Shown: one piece after another, positions 8,467 through 17,989 of the stretch
How the letters are laid out: every line of letters begins with the position of its first letter
How positions within the stretch are numbered: the first letter of the stretch is position 1
From: Labrenzia sp. OB1
Lineage (GTDB): Bacteria; Pseudomonadota; Alphaproteobacteria; Rhizobiales; Stappiaceae
Reading direction: 5' to 3'
DNA length: 64,000 nt
NCBI RefSeq assembly: GCF_001624695.1
Contig: NZ_JSEP01000002.1
Span: 186,001 to 250,000, forward strand
The notes under the pieces: generated by a model
What the model was told of the DNA's origin: nothing
Seen by the model: the letters and a program-made list of their open reading frames with translations, nothing else
Database searches by the model: none
Translations under genes and position numbers: made by a program

Positions 8467-10386
8467 GTGACTTCCAAACCCCATACGCCTTTTCTCGACA
8501 AGGTGGCCTCGCCCGCGGATCTGCGCGAGCTAGAGGAAGCCGATCTCCAACAGCTTGCCGACGAGTTGCGCACCGAGACGATAGATGCCGTGTCGATAAC
8601 CGGTGGCCACCTGGGGGCCGGACTTGGTGTCGTGGAACTGACCGTCGCCCTCCATTATGTGTTCAATACACCCGATGACCGGATCATCTGGGATGTCGGT
8701 CATCAATGTTACCCGCACAAGATCCTTACGGAGCGCCGTGACCGCATCCGCACCCTGCGCCAGGGCGACGGCCTGTCCGGCTTCACGAAGCGCACAGAAA
8801 GCGTCTATGACCCCTTCGGCGCAGCGCATTCCTCCACCTCGATCTCGGCCGGCCTGGGAATGGCAGCTGCCCGTGACCTGAAGGGCGGCGACAACAACGT
8901 GATTGCGGTCATCGGAGATGGTGCGATGTCCGCGGGCATGGCCTATGAGGCGATGAACAATGCCGGTCATCTCGGATCACGGCTGATCGTCATCCTGAAT
9001 GACAATGACATGTCCATCGCGCCGCCCGTCGGCGCGATGTCGGCTTATCTGGCAAAGCTTGTGTCTGGCCCGACGTACCAGTCCCTGCGCGGCGCGGCGA
9101 AGAACATCGTCAAGAATCTTCCCAAGCCGCTGTTCGAGAAAGCCGCCCGGGCGGAGGAATATGCCCGCGGCTTCTGGACCGGCGGAACCTTGTTCGAGGA
9201 ACTCGGCTTCTATTATGTCGGACCGGTGGACGGCCATAACCTGGAACATCTGCTTCCGGTGCTGAAGAATGTCCGCGACACCCACCAGGGCCCCGTGCTG
9301 ATCCACGCGGTCACCCAGAAAGGCAAGGGTTACGGTCCGGCGGAAGGCGCCCGGGACAAGTACCATGGCGTGGCAAAGTTCGATGTCGTCACAGGCAAGC
9401 AGGCGAAGCCGAAGGCAAACGCTCCGAGCTACACCAATGTCTTCGCGACATCGCTCATCAAGGAAGCTGAAACCGACGACAAGGTCGTGGCGATCACCGC
9501 AGCCATGCCGGACGGAACCGGCCTGAACCTCTTCGGCGAGGCCTTTCCGGAACGCACCTACGATGTCGGCATTGCCGAACAGCATGCGGTGACCTTTGCA
9601 GCCGGTCTTGCGAGCGAAGGCTTCAAACCCTTCGCCACCATTTACTCCACCTTCCTGCAGCGGGCTTACGACCAGGTCATCCATGACGTGGCGATCCAGG
9701 GGCTGCCTGTTCGGTTCCCGATAGACCGCGCCGGACTTGTGGGCGCCGACGGGCCGACCCATGCGGGTGCCTTCGACACCGCCTTCCTGTCCTGCCTGCC
9801 CGGCTTCGTCGTGATGGCGGCCGCCGACGAAGTGGAACTCAGGCATATGGTGGCAACAGCCGTCGCCTATGACGAGGGACCGATTTCTTTCCGCTACCCG
9901 CGCGGCGAGGGCGTCGGCCTGGAAATGCCGGAGCGCGGCAGCGTGCTCGAGATCGGCAAGGGTGTCATCCGCAGGGAGGGCACGAAGGTCGCCCTGCTCA
10001 GTTTCGGCGGCCGTATGGGCGAATGCCTGAAGGCAGCCGATGAACTGGACGCCGCCGGTCTGTCGACGACCGTGGCCGATGCCCGGTTCGCCAAGCCGCT
10101 GGACATTGATCTCATCCGCCGGCTGGCCCGCTCGCACGAAGTACTCGTGACCGTCGAGGAAGGCGCTGCGGGCGGATTCGGCAGCCATGTCCTGACCAGC
10201 CTTGCGGACGAAGGTCTGCTCGACAACGGCCTGAAGATCCGCACGCTCGCACTGCCGGATGTCTACCTCGATCACGACAAGCCGGACACCATGTATGCCA
10301 AGGCCGGTCTCGATTGTGACGGTATCCTGAAAACCGTGTTCACAGCGCTCGGATCTCAATCCCTGAGGTCACCTCAGCGGGCCTGA
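8467..10386 (+). CDS. dxs: 1-deoxy-D-xylulose-5-phosphate synthase
   Basis: Thiamine-diphosphate enzyme condensing pyruvate and glyceraldehyde-3-phosphate, the first step of the MEP isoprenoid pathway. From the GTG at 8467 the protein is 639 aa, the family length, beginning [22 protein letters not shown]. The reading frame stays open further upstream (ATG at 8425 and beyond), but that part is not conserved in character, and CGGAG precedes 8467 by 11 nt. Motifs: [39 protein letters not shown] with [15 protein letters not shown] (ThDP/Mg binding), the catalytic Glu in [16 protein letters not shown], and [16 protein letters not shown] terminator follows at 10519. Confidence 0.97.
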   Translation: MTSKPHTPFLDKVASPADLRELEEADLQQLADELRTETIDAVSITGGHLGAGLGVVELTVALHYVFNTPDDRIIWDVGHQCYPHKILTERRDRIRTLRQGDGLSGFTKRTESVYDPFGAAHSSTSISAGLGMAAARDLKGGDNNVIAVIGDGAMSAGMAYEAMNNAGHLGSRLIVILNDNDMSIAPPVGAMSAYLAKLVSGPTYQSLRGAAKNIVKNLPKPLFEKAARAEEYARGFWTGGTLFEELGFYYVGPVDGHNLEHLLPVLKNVRDTHQGPVLIHAVTQKGKGYGPAEGARDKYHGVAKFDVVTGKQAKPKANAPSYTNVFATSLIKEAETDDKVVAITAAMPDGTGLNLFGEAFPERTYDVGIAEQHAVTFAAGLASEGFKPFATIYSTFLQRAYDQVIHDVAIQGLPVRFPIDRAGLVGADGPTHAGAFDTAFLSCLPGFVVMAAADEVELRHMVATAVAYDEGPISFRYPRGEGVGLEMPERGSVLEIGKGVIRREGTKVALLSFGGRMGECLKAADELDAAGLSTTVADARFAKPLDIDLIRRLARSHEVLVTVEEGAAGGFGSHVLTSLADEGLLDNGLKIRTLALPDVYLDHDKPDTMYAKAGLDCDGILKTVFTALGSQSLRSPQRA

Positions 10387-10518
10387 GAGCTCCGGATGCG
10401 GCGATAAACCGTCACAAACGGCAACAGAAGCGTCCTTTGCGGGTTTGCGCGGCGCGCGCGCCCAGAACCTGATTGACACCCGCTGTCAGACCTGAAAATG
10501 CTGATCGGAAGAATAAAC

Positions 10519-10548
10519 GCGTCGGCTCGAACCGGCGCTTTTGTTTTT
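10519..10548 (+). terminator. Intrinsic terminator after dxs
   Basis: GCGTCGG, loop CTCGAA, CCGGCGC (one T-G wobble), then TTTTGTTTTT. It lies 133 bp downstream of dxs and 24 bp before the next start. Confidence 0.7.
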
Positions 10549-10571
10549 AGCCCGATTTTCAGGAGACAGCC

Positions 10572-11999
10572 GTGGCTCAGACGCTTCTTTCCGTGTCCGC
10601 TCTATTGTTGTCCGTCGCGCTGCTGATCTTCGGCCATGGCCTGCAGACAACCCTCCTGCCGCTGGCCGCAGACCGCTTCTATTTCTCCGACTTCGAAATC
10701 GGCCTGGTGTCTTCGGCCTATTTCTTCGGCATGGTGCTCGGCTGTCTGGGAGCGCCGCTGATTATCATGCGGGCAGGTCATATCCGCGCATTCGCCGCAC
10801 TGGTGTCCCTGATGTCGGCAGCCGCGATCCTGCACCCGGTGCTTATCGACCCCTATGCCTGGATGATCATCCGCCTGATTTCCGGTTTCAGCCTGGCCGG
10901 GTTCTACATGATCGTGGAAAGCTGGCTGAACGAGACCGCCACGAACGAAAATCGCGGCACCGTGATGTCGACCTACATTCTCATCCTGTTTGGCGCTCTC
11001 ATGATGGGGCAGGTTTCCATCGCCACGATGAACATTTCCTCCTTCGTGCCGTTCGTGATCGCCTCGGTGATGGTCAGCCTTGCGGTCATGCCGGTTGCCC
11101 TGACCACCTCCAACCAGCCCGCGCCGATCACGCTGGTGCGCTTCCGCCCCGCACAGCTCTACAAGAACTCTCCAGCCGCGTTTGTCGGCGTTCTTTTTGT
11201 CGGCTGTTCGCAAGGGGCTCTGCTGACGTTATCGCCGCTGTACGGATCGCAGATAGGCCTGTCGACCACGCAGTCCGCCTTTTACGCGGCTGCGATTATC
11301 GGCGGCGGCCTGATCGCCCAGTGGCCGGTCGGCAGACTGTCGGACAAGCTCGACCGGCGCCTTGTCATGGCCGGCCTTGGCGGGGGAACAGCGGCCGTTG
11401 CCCTTGCAATCGTGCTGTTTTCGCCCGGTGAATTTCAGATCGCCATTCTGTGTGCCGTTGTTATTGGCATGTTCTGCCAGCCGCTTTACGCGATTGCGGT
11501 TGCCCATGCGTTTGACCACGCGGCGCATGAGGATTTTGTCGAAACCTCGTCCGGCATGCTGCTTTCCTTCGGGATCGGCTCTATCGCGGGACCGCTGATC
11601 GCCTCGCTTGTCATGAGCAAGACCGGCCCTTCCGGTCTGTACATCATGGTCGTCGGGGCCAACGTCTTGATGGTTGCCTTCATCCTGACCCGCGTGCTGA
11701 CGCGCGGTGCGCTCACGGCGGAGGAAAAGACGGACTTCGAATATGCCTCTACCGCCCAGGTCGGTTCGGTCATTTCCGCCGAACCACTGGACGCTGACGA
11801 AGAAGAATATGTTATCTCGCCTGAAGATTTTCCGGCCTACGAAGACGATATCTACAACTTCGACCAGACCTCGCCCGATGATGAGGGAGAAGACCAGCCG
11901 GGCCTGGCGGCGGATAACAACTCCGAAACACAGCCAACGTCCGCGAAGGCCGGCGCAGACGACGACACAGACGGTCCAGCTCCGAAAAAGAACGGCTGA
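10572..11999 (+). CDS. MFS transporter with acidic C-terminal tail
   Basis: 475 aa. Residues 1 to about 380 form 12 hydrophobic segments of a major facilitator of the YcaD/UhpC-like 'MFS_1' style (LGCLGAPLIIMRAGHIRAF between helices 2 and 3; GRLSDKLDRR between helices 8 and 9). About 90 residues follow, rich in D and E (for example DADEEEYVISPEDFPAYEDDIYNFD), ending in a polar tail. The tail is absent from most MFS proteins and is probably cytoplasmic. The start is GTG with AGGAGA upstream. Substrate unknown. Confidence 0.88.
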   Translation: MAQTLLSVSALLLSVALLIFGHGLQTTLLPLAADRFYFSDFEIGLVSSAYFFGMVLGCLGAPLIIMRAGHIRAFAALVSLMSAAAILHPVLIDPYAWMIIRLISGFSLAGFYMIVESWLNETATNENRGTVMSTYILILFGALMMGQVSIATMNISSFVPFVIASVMVSLAVMPVALTTSNQPAPITLVRFRPAQLYKNSPAAFVGVLFVGCSQGALLTLSPLYGSQIGLSTTQSAFYAAAIIGGGLIAQWPVGRLSDKLDRRLVMAGLGGGTAAVALAIVLFSPGEFQIAILCAVVIGMFCQPLYAIAVAHAFDHAAHEDFVETSSGMLLSFGIGSIAGPLIASLVMSKTGPSGLYIMVVGANVLMVAFILTRVLTRGALTAEEKTDFEYASTAQVGSVISAEPLDADEEEYVISPEDFPAYEDDIYNFDQTSPDDEGEDQPGLAADNNSETQPTSAKAGADDDTDGPAPKKNG

Positions 12000-12073
12000 C
12001 CGGGTGCCCCCGGCCGACCTGCTGCGCCGTTTCGCCGCTCGACATACGGCCCGATTGAGCCTATAGCCGCACC

Positions 12074-12469
12074 ATGACCGCACGCATAACACCAATGCAA
12101 GTGTTCCGGAAGGAGCGTCACCCGCTGGTGACGCTAACGGCGCTTGCCTTTGCCATGCGTCTTGGCTTTTTCGTTCTCGCCTCGGCACTGTCTCCCGATG
12201 CGGCCGCGGCAGCAGGCCTGACAAGTCTGTGCAACTCTTCCGGCCAGCAGCAGTTTCTGCCCGGCGCGCATGATCCGGCCACCTGCCAGTGCGGACCGGT
12301 ATGTGCCCATGGCTGCTCGCTGAAGACTGATCTTTCCGGCGGTGCGCATGCGCCCTTGCTGACCGGCTCTGCCAACGGAACCGGCGAGACGAGCGTTGCC
12401 CGGGACGGACTGCGTCCATTTCTGGGCAGGCTCGCCGCGATCCGTGGCCCTCCCCTTTCCTTGATCTGA
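12074..12469 (+). CDS. Small Cys-rich secreted/membrane protein, DUF2946-like, upstream of copper genes
   Basis: 131 aa. One N-terminal hydrophobic segment (LTALAFAMRLGFFVLASALSP, roughly residues 19-39) acts as signal or anchor and ends in an Ala-rich cleavage-like site. A Cys cluster follows (LCNSSG, then CQCGPVCAHGC). The arrangement resembles the DUF2946 proteins that precede copper-handling genes in alphaproteobacteria. It lies 36 bp upstream of the PCu(A)C chaperone in the same orientation, so a part in periplasmic copper handling is a fair inference. The family assignment is not certain. Confidence 0.65.
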   Translation: MTARITPMQVFRKERHPLVTLTALAFAMRLGFFVLASALSPDAAAAAGLTSLCNSSGQQQFLPGAHDPATCQCGPVCAHGCSLKTDLSGGAHAPLLTGSANGTGETSVARDGLRPFLGRLAAIRGPPLSLI

Positions 12470-12505
12470 CACTTTTCTCAAATTCAGAAATCAAGGACAT
12501 GAAAA

Positions 12506-13012
12506 ATGAAGCTCTGGACATCCATCGCCGCAGCAGCGGCTCTCACGCTTGTTTCCCTTTCCGCCCTGGCCGCGGAATACACGGCCGGCGACCTTACGAT
12601 CTCCGGCCCCTGGACCCGCGCAACGCCGCCGAAAGCCAGGGCCGGTGGCGGTTTCATCGAAATTGTCAATAACGGTTCGGAGGACGACCGGCTGATCGCC
12701 GCGGCTTCGGATGTGGCCGGCAAGGTCGAACTGCATGAAATGGCCGTCACCGACGGGGTAATGACAATGCGCGAAATGGAAGCCGGCATAGACATACCGG
12801 CCGGCGAAACAGTCGCCTTGCAGCCCGGTGGCCTGCACATCATGTTCATGGGACTTAACCAGGCCTTCGAAGAAGGCACCAAGGTGCCCGTCGTCCTGAC
12901 ATTCGAAAAGGCCGGTGATGTCGCAATCGAACTCGACGTCGCCGCCATGGGCGCTAAATCAATGGGCGCTGGCCACGCGGGCCATGGCAAGATGAAACAC
13001 GGCAAGAACTGA
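12506..13012 (+). CDS. Copper chaperone PCu(A)C
   Basis: 168 aa with a clear signal peptide (residues 1-23, ending LSALAA). The PCu(A)C copper site is complete: H followed by M (ELHEMAVTDGVMTMREMEAGIDIPAGETVALQPGGLHIMFMGL), the H(M)X10MX21HXM-type ligand set of DUF461. The tail HAGHGKMKHGKN adds His and Met residues that could bind extra copper. These periplasmic proteins deliver Cu(I) to the CuA site of cytochrome oxidase together with SCO, which is the next gene, 23 bp downstream. Confidence 0.95.
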   Translation: MKLWTSIAAAAALTLVSLSALAAEYTAGDLTISGPWTRATPPKARAGGGFIEIVNNGSEDDRLIAAASDVAGKVELHEMAVTDGVMTMREMEAGIDIPAGETVALQPGGLHIMFMGLNQAFEEGTKVPVVLTFEKAGDVAIELDVAAMGAKSMGAGHAGHGKMKHGKN

Positions 13013-13035
13013 ATGTTTCCAGAAGAGGACACCTC

Positions 13036-13662
13036 ATGTCAGGACTGAAACTCTTCCGGTACGGGGCCTGGGCGGCAGTTGCCGCCCTTGCCGTCGTCTC
13101 CGGCGTGCTGGTCTACCAGCAAACCGCGGGCAATCAGAATTCGGGCGCCCTGATCGAACCGCTCAGTGCCATCGGCGGGCCGTTTGAAATGGTCAACGGC
13201 AATGGCGAGACGGTGACGGACCAGACCTTCGCCGGCAAGCCCACGCTGATGTTCTTCGGCTTCACCTATTGCCCCGACGTCTGTCCGACTACCCTGTCGG
13301 AACTGCAGGGCTGGATGGAAGCACTCGGCGAGGACGCCGGCGGGCTCAATTATGCCTTCGTGACGGTAGATCCCGAACGCGATACGCCGGACGTCATGCG
13401 TGACTATGTCTGGGCCTTCGACAAGCGCATCACGCCGCTGACCGGATCCCGGGAGCAGGTCGACGCAATGATCAAGGCTTACCGGGTCTATGCCAAGAAA
13501 GTCCCGCTTGACGACGGCGACTATACGATGGACCATTCGGCGGCCGTTTACCTGATGGATTCCAACAATCGGTTCGTTGGCACCATCGCCTACGGGGAAG
13601 ACGAGGAAACCGCGCTGAAGAAGCTGCACCGCCTGATCGGCAAGGCACCGGCTTCCAGCTGA
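13036..13662 (+). CDS. SCO family copper-binding protein
   Basis: 208 aa; an N-terminal membrane anchor (AAVAALAVVSGVLVYQQTAG, residues about 13-32) and a periplasmic thioredoxin-like domain. The copper ligands CPDVC (TYCPDVCPTTL) and the distal His (MDHSAAVYLMD) are all present. It acts in assembly or thiol reduction of the CuA centre of cytochrome c oxidase, working with PCu(A)C directly upstream. Confidence 0.95.
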   Translation: MSGLKLFRYGAWAAVAALAVVSGVLVYQQTAGNQNSGALIEPLSAIGGPFEMVNGNGETVTDQTFAGKPTLMFFGFTYCPDVCPTTLSELQGWMEALGEDAGGLNYAFVTVDPERDTPDVMRDYVWAFDKRITPLTGSREQVDAMIKAYRVYAKKVPLDDGDYTMDHSAAVYLMDSNNRFVGTIAYGEDEETALKKLHRLIGKAPASS

Positions 13663-13687
13663 CCCTGCAACGGAGCAAACCGGACCG

Positions 13688-13822
13688 ATGCGCATGCCGC
13701 TCTACATCGGACTGACCGTCGGCGCGACGAGCCTCGTCGCGCTGTCGGTTCTGTTGTGGCTGTATTCCGGTGAACGGGTCTATGCGGACCGGCTGATCTC
13801 CGCCATCGCCGGCTGTTTCTGA
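13688..13822 (+). CDS. 44-aa single-pass membrane protein after SCO
   Basis: MRMPLYIGLTVGATSLVAL... ends ...RLISAIAGCF; one hydrophobic helix spans residues 5-25 and a short polar tail contains a single Cys near the end. It sits 25 bp after SCO and 13 bp before the tlyA-like gene, on the same strand, and no overlapping frame explains this interval. Its place in the copper block suggests a small subunit or helper for oxidase assembly, but this rests only on position. Confidence 0.6.
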   Translation: MRMPLYIGLTVGATSLVALSVLLWLYSGERVYADRLISAIAGCF

Positions 13823-13835
13823 AAACCCGGCACGC

Positions 13836-14576
13836 ATGTCCAAGCAACGCCTTGACCAGCATCTTGTCGATACCGGCCTGTTCGCCAGCCGCGCCCGGGC
13901 GCGCGACGCCGTCCTGCGCGGCACCGTTCGGGTGGGCGGCGAGATATGCACCAAGCCGGCCCGCAAGGTCGGTGCGGATGCCGCCGTGGAGGTGGAAGAC
14001 CCGGCCGCACAATATGTTTCCCGTGCCGCGCTGAAACTGATGGAGGGACTGTCCCGGTTCGATATCGACCCCAAGGGCAGGATCTGCCTCGACATCGGCG
14101 CTTCCACCGGCGGGTTCACCCAGGTTTTGCTGGAGCGCGGAGCCGAGAAGGTGCATGCGATCGATGTTGGGCACGACCAGCTTCATCACACACTGTGCGG
14201 CCATCCCCGGGTCACGGCCAGGAACGGTCTCAACGCGCGCGATCTTACGCAAGACCACCTTGACGGTGACTGCCCGGACCTGCTGGTCTCCGACGTCAGT
14301 TTCATTTCCCTGAAACTTGCTCTTCCGCCCGCGCTCGACCTCGCCGCCCCCGGTGCGGAGGGCGTTTTTCTCGTCAAGCCCCAGTTCGAGGCCGGCAGGG
14401 ACAATATAGGCAAGGGCGGCCTGGTCGAGGCAGGGGTCGCGGAGGAGACTGCAACGAGCCTGAAGATCTGGCTGGCATCCCTCCCCGGCTGGCAGGCGGG
14501 CGATCTTGTGCCCTCCCCCGTGAAAGGTGGCGACGGCAACAAGGAGTGGTTGCTTTACGGGAGGAAAACAGAATGA
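13836..14576 (+). CDS. tlyA: TlyA family RNA 2'-O-methyltransferase
   Basis: 246 aa. An N-terminal S4 RNA-binding domain (MSKQRLDQHLVDTGLFASRARARDAVLRGTVRVGG) is followed by an FtsJ-like methyltransferase with the SAM motif CLDIGASTGGFTQVLLERGA. Further K-D-K-E-type residues appear in DLLVSDVSFISLK and FLVKPQFEAG. Members methylate ribose 2'-OH in 16S/23S rRNA (capreomycin sensitivity) and some are annotated as hemolysins. Neighbouring dxs, tlyA and the RumA-like gene is a common Rhizobiales arrangement; here the copper block separates dxs and tlyA. Confidence 0.92.
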   Translation: MSKQRLDQHLVDTGLFASRARARDAVLRGTVRVGGEICTKPARKVGADAAVEVEDPAAQYVSRAALKLMEGLSRFDIDPKGRICLDIGASTGGFTQVLLERGAEKVHAIDVGHDQLHHTLCGHPRVTARNGLNARDLTQDHLDGDCPDLLVSDVSFISLKLALPPALDLAAPGAEGVFLVKPQFEAGRDNIGKGGLVEAGVAEETATSLKIWLASLPGWQAGDLVPSPVKGGDGNKEWLLYGRKTE

Positions 14577-14677
14577 GCGTCGCAGGGCCGCAAACACTTT
14601 CGTGACGTTTCCAGCCTGTTACCCTTTGGGAAGGTCAACGGCATTTCTGCCAGAAACAAGCCCGGTCGTGTGCGTGT

Positions 14678-15265
14678 TCACTCTTTCGGCTGCGGAGCAA
14701 TCTCGATCTTCACCGAAGCGTACCAGTCGGCCGCAGCGCGAATGTCCGCATCGCTCATGTCGGCTGCAACCTCGCTCATGATCTCGTGGGTTCGCTTGCC
14801 ATTGCGGAAAGCCTTCAACTGAGTGTCGGTGTAGATGCTGGTTTCCCCGGCCAGGTTGGGCGCATCCTCGATCATCGCGATGCCATCGACACCGTGGCAG
14901 GAGACACACGCCTCCGGGGCTTCGCTTTCATCCCGGGTCAGCGTTACGGTGACTTCGTGTCCGGCATACCATGCTGCGAGGTCGGCAATTTGTCCGTCAT
15001 CAAGGTTTTTAGCCACGACACTCATCATTTCATGAACGCGCGTGCCCTCGCGAAATGCCCTGAGTTGATGCTCAATATAGGCGGCCGGTTCACCGCCGAT
15101 ATGCGGGGCGATGGGAATTTTTGCAAAACCGTCAAGGCCATGACAGGTCCTGCACGCGCCGGCCTGTTTCCTGCCCGCTTGCGGATCGCCCGGCGGCAAT
15201 TCTGTCGCCTGAACAGCCCCGGCGAGGAAAACCACGCCGAGGCTCAAAATCGCGGCTCGCATCAC
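14678..15265 (-). CDS. Di-heme c-type cytochrome
   Basis: 195 aa with a signal peptide (residues 1-20, ending VQATE). Two cytochrome c domains carry CRTCHG (residues about 37-42) and CVSCHG (about 131-136). Each is followed by a conserved methionine-containing loop (HEMMS and HEIMS), the likely sixth haem ligands. The domains are repeats of one another. The start overlaps the stop of the PQQ dehydrogenase by 4 bp, so it is translationally coupled and is the probable periplasmic electron acceptor for that enzyme. Confidence 0.93.
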   Translation of the reverse strand: MMRAAILSLGVVFLAGAVQATELPPGDPQAGRKQAGACRTCHGLDGFAKIPIAPHIGGEPAAYIEHQLRAFREGTRVHEMMSVVAKNLDDGQIADLAAWYAGHEVTVTLTRDESEAPEACVSCHGVDGIAMIEDAPNLAGETSIYTDTQLKAFRNGKRTHEIMSEVAADMSDADIRAAADWYASVKIEIAPQPKE

Positions 15266-16515
15266 TGGCCGTAGCTGATGCGGTAGATCGCACCGGCCAG
15301 ATCGTCGGAGACGAGAATGGAACCGTCACGCAATTGCGCGATATCCACCGGACGGCCGAGATATTCTTCGTTCTCGTCGATCCAGCCTTCGGCGAACGGT
15401 TCACTGGTCGCATTGCCCTCGTCATCTATGAAGGTGACCATGACGCGCGCACCGACCGGCGTCGTCCGGTTCCAGGACCCGTGCTGGGCCGAGAAGATCG
15501 CGTTCCTGTATTTCTCCGGGAACATCTTGCCTGTGTAGAAGGTCATGCCGAGATCGGCGGCATGCGCCACCATTTCGACGGCGGGGAACACGGCATCCGC
15601 AGGCGGTTCACTGTCCTTGTACTCATTGGTGCGGACGCTCCCGCCGCCATACCAGGGAAAACCGAAATGCTGGCCGGCCTCGGTCTGGTGGTTGAGCTCA
15701 CCGGGAGGGATATCGTCTCCCATTCCATCGACCTGATTGTCGGTGAACCACAAGTCGCCGGTCACCGGGTGGAAATCATGACCGACCGAGTTGCGAATTC
15801 CGAGCGTATAAACCTCTCGGTCCGTTCCGTCGGTGTTCATCCGGATCATGCCGCCAATGCCCTGCTCGGTATAAAGATCCATCTTTTCCGGTGCGAAGAC
15901 GTTGAACGGCTGACCGAGCGAGATATAGACCTTTCCGTCCGGGCCGATCTTGCAGACCCTGGCAGTGTGGTTGTAGCTCTCTTCTTCCGGCGGGACGAGT
16001 TTGCCGCCCGGTACAATAGGCACCGCAACGACGTCGGGGCTTTCATAGAAGAATTCTGCTGCCGGGTAGAGCAACACCCGGTTCTGTTCGGCAATGATCA
16101 GGAAACCGTCCTTGGTGAAGCAGGGCCCGTTCGGGATCGCCTTGGTCAGCGAGGGGGCGAAGTTCTTTACCTCGTCCGCCACCCGGTCCTTGTTGCGGTC
16201 GGTCACCGCCCAGACTTCGGTTTTCCGGGTTCCGACGAAGGTCACGATCCCCTGCGGTCCGACCGCCATGTGGCGGGCGTCCGGGACGACCGCATAAAGC
16301 TCGATCTTGAACCCGTCGGGCAACTTGATCCGCTCAAGGTTTTTCTTGATGCCGTCGGCAAAGGGGCCGGTCTGTTCGACAACGGTGAAATCCGTGACAC
16401 CCGTGGTCTTGAAAGCACCGAGCTTTGCCAGATTGTCCGGCAAGGCTGCTGTTTGCGCAAGTGCAGGTGCGGCCAGCAGCGTGACCGCAGCCAATGTCGT
16501 CAGGAATGTCTTCAT
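15262..16515 (-). CDS. PQQ-dependent sugar (sorbosone/glucose) dehydrogenase family protein
   Basis: 417 aa, signal peptide MKTFLTTLAAVTLLAAPALAQ. The beta-propeller GSDH signature is visible: GLRNSVGHDFHP-like GIRNSVGHDFHPVTGDLWFTDN, FGFPWYGGG and ISAQHGSWNR-like FSAQHGSWNRTTPVGARV. These are the features of sorbosone dehydrogenase-type quinoproteins. It would oxidise an aldose or polyol in the periplasm and pass electrons to the adjacent cytochrome c. PQQ synthesis genes are not in this window. Confidence 0.9.
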   Translation of the reverse strand: MKTFLTTLAAVTLLAAPALAQTAALPDNLAKLGAFKTTGVTDFTVVEQTGPFADGIKKNLERIKLPDGFKIELYAVVPDARHMAVGPQGIVTFVGTRKTEVWAVTDRNKDRVADEVKNFAPSLTKAIPNGPCFTKDGFLIIAEQNRVLLYPAAEFFYESPDVVAVPIVPGGKLVPPEEESYNHTARVCKIGPDGKVYISLGQPFNVFAPEKMDLYTEQGIGGMIRMNTDGTDREVYTLGIRNSVGHDFHPVTGDLWFTDNQVDGMGDDIPPGELNHQTEAGQHFGFPWYGGGSVRTNEYKDSEPPADAVFPAVEMVAHAADLGMTFYTGKMFPEKYRNAIFSAQHGSWNRTTPVGARVMVTFIDDEGNATSEPFAEGWIDENEEYLGRPVDIAQLRDGSILVSDDLAGAIYRISYGQ

Positions 16516-16753
16516 TACTTCCTCCCAAAATCAAGTCGACAAGTTTCTGTTTTCTTTTTTCGACACCTTCAACGCTAGATTTTTATTTCTCTCACTTCAA
16601 CTTCGATTTGAAATCCAGGTTATCTGCAAAAATCAAAACACTTATTCCCCTGGGTTAAATATCCTGGTGACCAACTTGCGGTTTTCCGGCAGGTTTTCTC
16701 GCCCTTCTGTCAAACGGCTTGCTCATCCCCTTGCTTGGCGCTATCGCTCTGCA

Positions 16754-17986
16754 ATGAGTGAGAGAGAGCTGACAATTTCTGAACTCGGTCATCGTGGCGA
16801 TGGTATCGCCCGGACCGAAACCGGCCCGATATACGTCGAAGGCGCGCTGCTGGGCGAAATCGTCCGGGCACGGGTCGAGAGCGGCCGCGCGCTTGATGCG
16901 GTTATCGAAACACCTTCCGCGGACCGGATTTCACCTGTTTGCAGGCATTACGACGCCTGCGGCGGGTGTTCCATTCAGCATCTGGCGAAAGCGCCTTATC
17001 TGGCCTGGAAGCGCGGCATCGTCGTCAATGCACTGCGCGAGCGGGGGATCGAATGCGATGTCCCGGACACTGTTGCCGCGACAGAGGGCGGACGACGGCG
17101 AGCTGTGCTGACGGCAGCCCGGGCCGGCAACCATACGCTGCTCGGCTATCACGAGAAGGCCAGCCACCGGCTGGTCAATATCAGCGAATGCCCGGTTCTG
17201 GACCCCGCCATTGTGAGCGCCCTGCCCGGCCTGAAAGCGCTGGCCGCGCAGGTGCTGCCCAAAAAGGGCGAGCTGCGCCTTACGGTTCTGAACACGACCA
17301 CCGGCCTGGATGTCTCCATCGACAAGGCCGACAAAGGCTACGACCGCAAGATACCCATGCTTTCGCAAAAGGCGGCCGAACTCGGTTTCGCCCGCTTGTC
17401 CGTCAACGGCGAAGTGATCGTCGAGTTTCGACCGCCGTTGCTCGACATGGGCGGGATCGGGCTTGTGGCCGCGCCGGGCGGTTTCACCCAGGCAACAGTT
17501 GCTGCCGAAGAGGCCCTGTCCCGGCTGGTTCTGGAGGGCGTCGGCAAGGCCAAGCGGGTGGCCGATCTCTATTCCGGCGCCGGCACCTTTGCCCTGCGTC
17601 TCGCCAGGAAAGCCAACGTTCATGCGGTTGAAGGCGATGCGGCCGCCATGGCCGCCTTCGACAAGGCGCTGCGCAAGCCGCAGGGCCTGAAGAAGGTCAC
17701 CTTCGAGCGGCGTGACCTTACCCGCCGTCCGCTCGTACGCGATGAACTGGAGCCCTTCAATGCGGTGGTCTTCGATCCGCCCCGCGCCGGCGCGCAAGCC
17801 CAGGCGGAGCAACTGGCTCTCTCGAAGGTCAAAACCATCGTTGCCGTCTCCTGCAATCCGGCAACCCTGGCCCGGGACCTGAAAATCCTGATCGGCGGCG
17901 GCTATGTGCTGCAAAGCGTCACACCGGTGGACCAGTTCCACTATTCGCCCCATATTGAAGCAGTGGCAGTCTTGAAAAGGGAGTGA
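16754..17986 (+). CDS. Class I SAM-dependent RNA (uracil-5-)methyltransferase, RumA/RlmD-like
   Basis: 410 aa starting MSERELTISELGHRGDG. The frame is open 450 nt upstream but that region overlaps the divergent promoter. It has an N-terminal TRAM domain, the iron-sulfur cysteine set in CRHYDACGGCSIQH, the SAM motif VADLYSGAGTFALRLA, DPPRAGAQAQ, and the catalytic cysteine in VAVSCNPATLARDL. It methylates uracil C5 in rRNA (RlmD-type) or tRNA. Its stop is 4 bp before the next methyltransferase. Confidence 0.92.
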   Translation: MSERELTISELGHRGDGIARTETGPIYVEGALLGEIVRARVESGRALDAVIETPSADRISPVCRHYDACGGCSIQHLAKAPYLAWKRGIVVNALRERGIECDVPDTVAATEGGRRRAVLTAARAGNHTLLGYHEKASHRLVNISECPVLDPAIVSALPGLKALAAQVLPKKGELRLTVLNTTTGLDVSIDKADKGYDRKIPMLSQKAAELGFARLSVNGEVIVEFRPPLLDMGGIGLVAAPGGFTQATVAAEEALSRLVLEGVGKAKRVADLYSGAGTFALRLARKANVHAVEGDAAAMAAFDKALRKPQGLKKVTFERRDLTRRPLVRDELEPFNAVVFDPPRAGAQAQAEQLALSKVKTIVAVSCNPATLARDLKILIGGGYVLQSVTPVDQFHYSPHIEAVAVLKRE

Positions 17987-17989
17987 GCC

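Noticed and set aside
8977-10359. 460-aa minus-strand frame
   Set aside because: Antisense shadow of dxs.
15121-16578. 485-aa plus-strand frame
   Set aside because: Antisense to the PQQ dehydrogenase and cytochrome c genes, which carry clear motifs.
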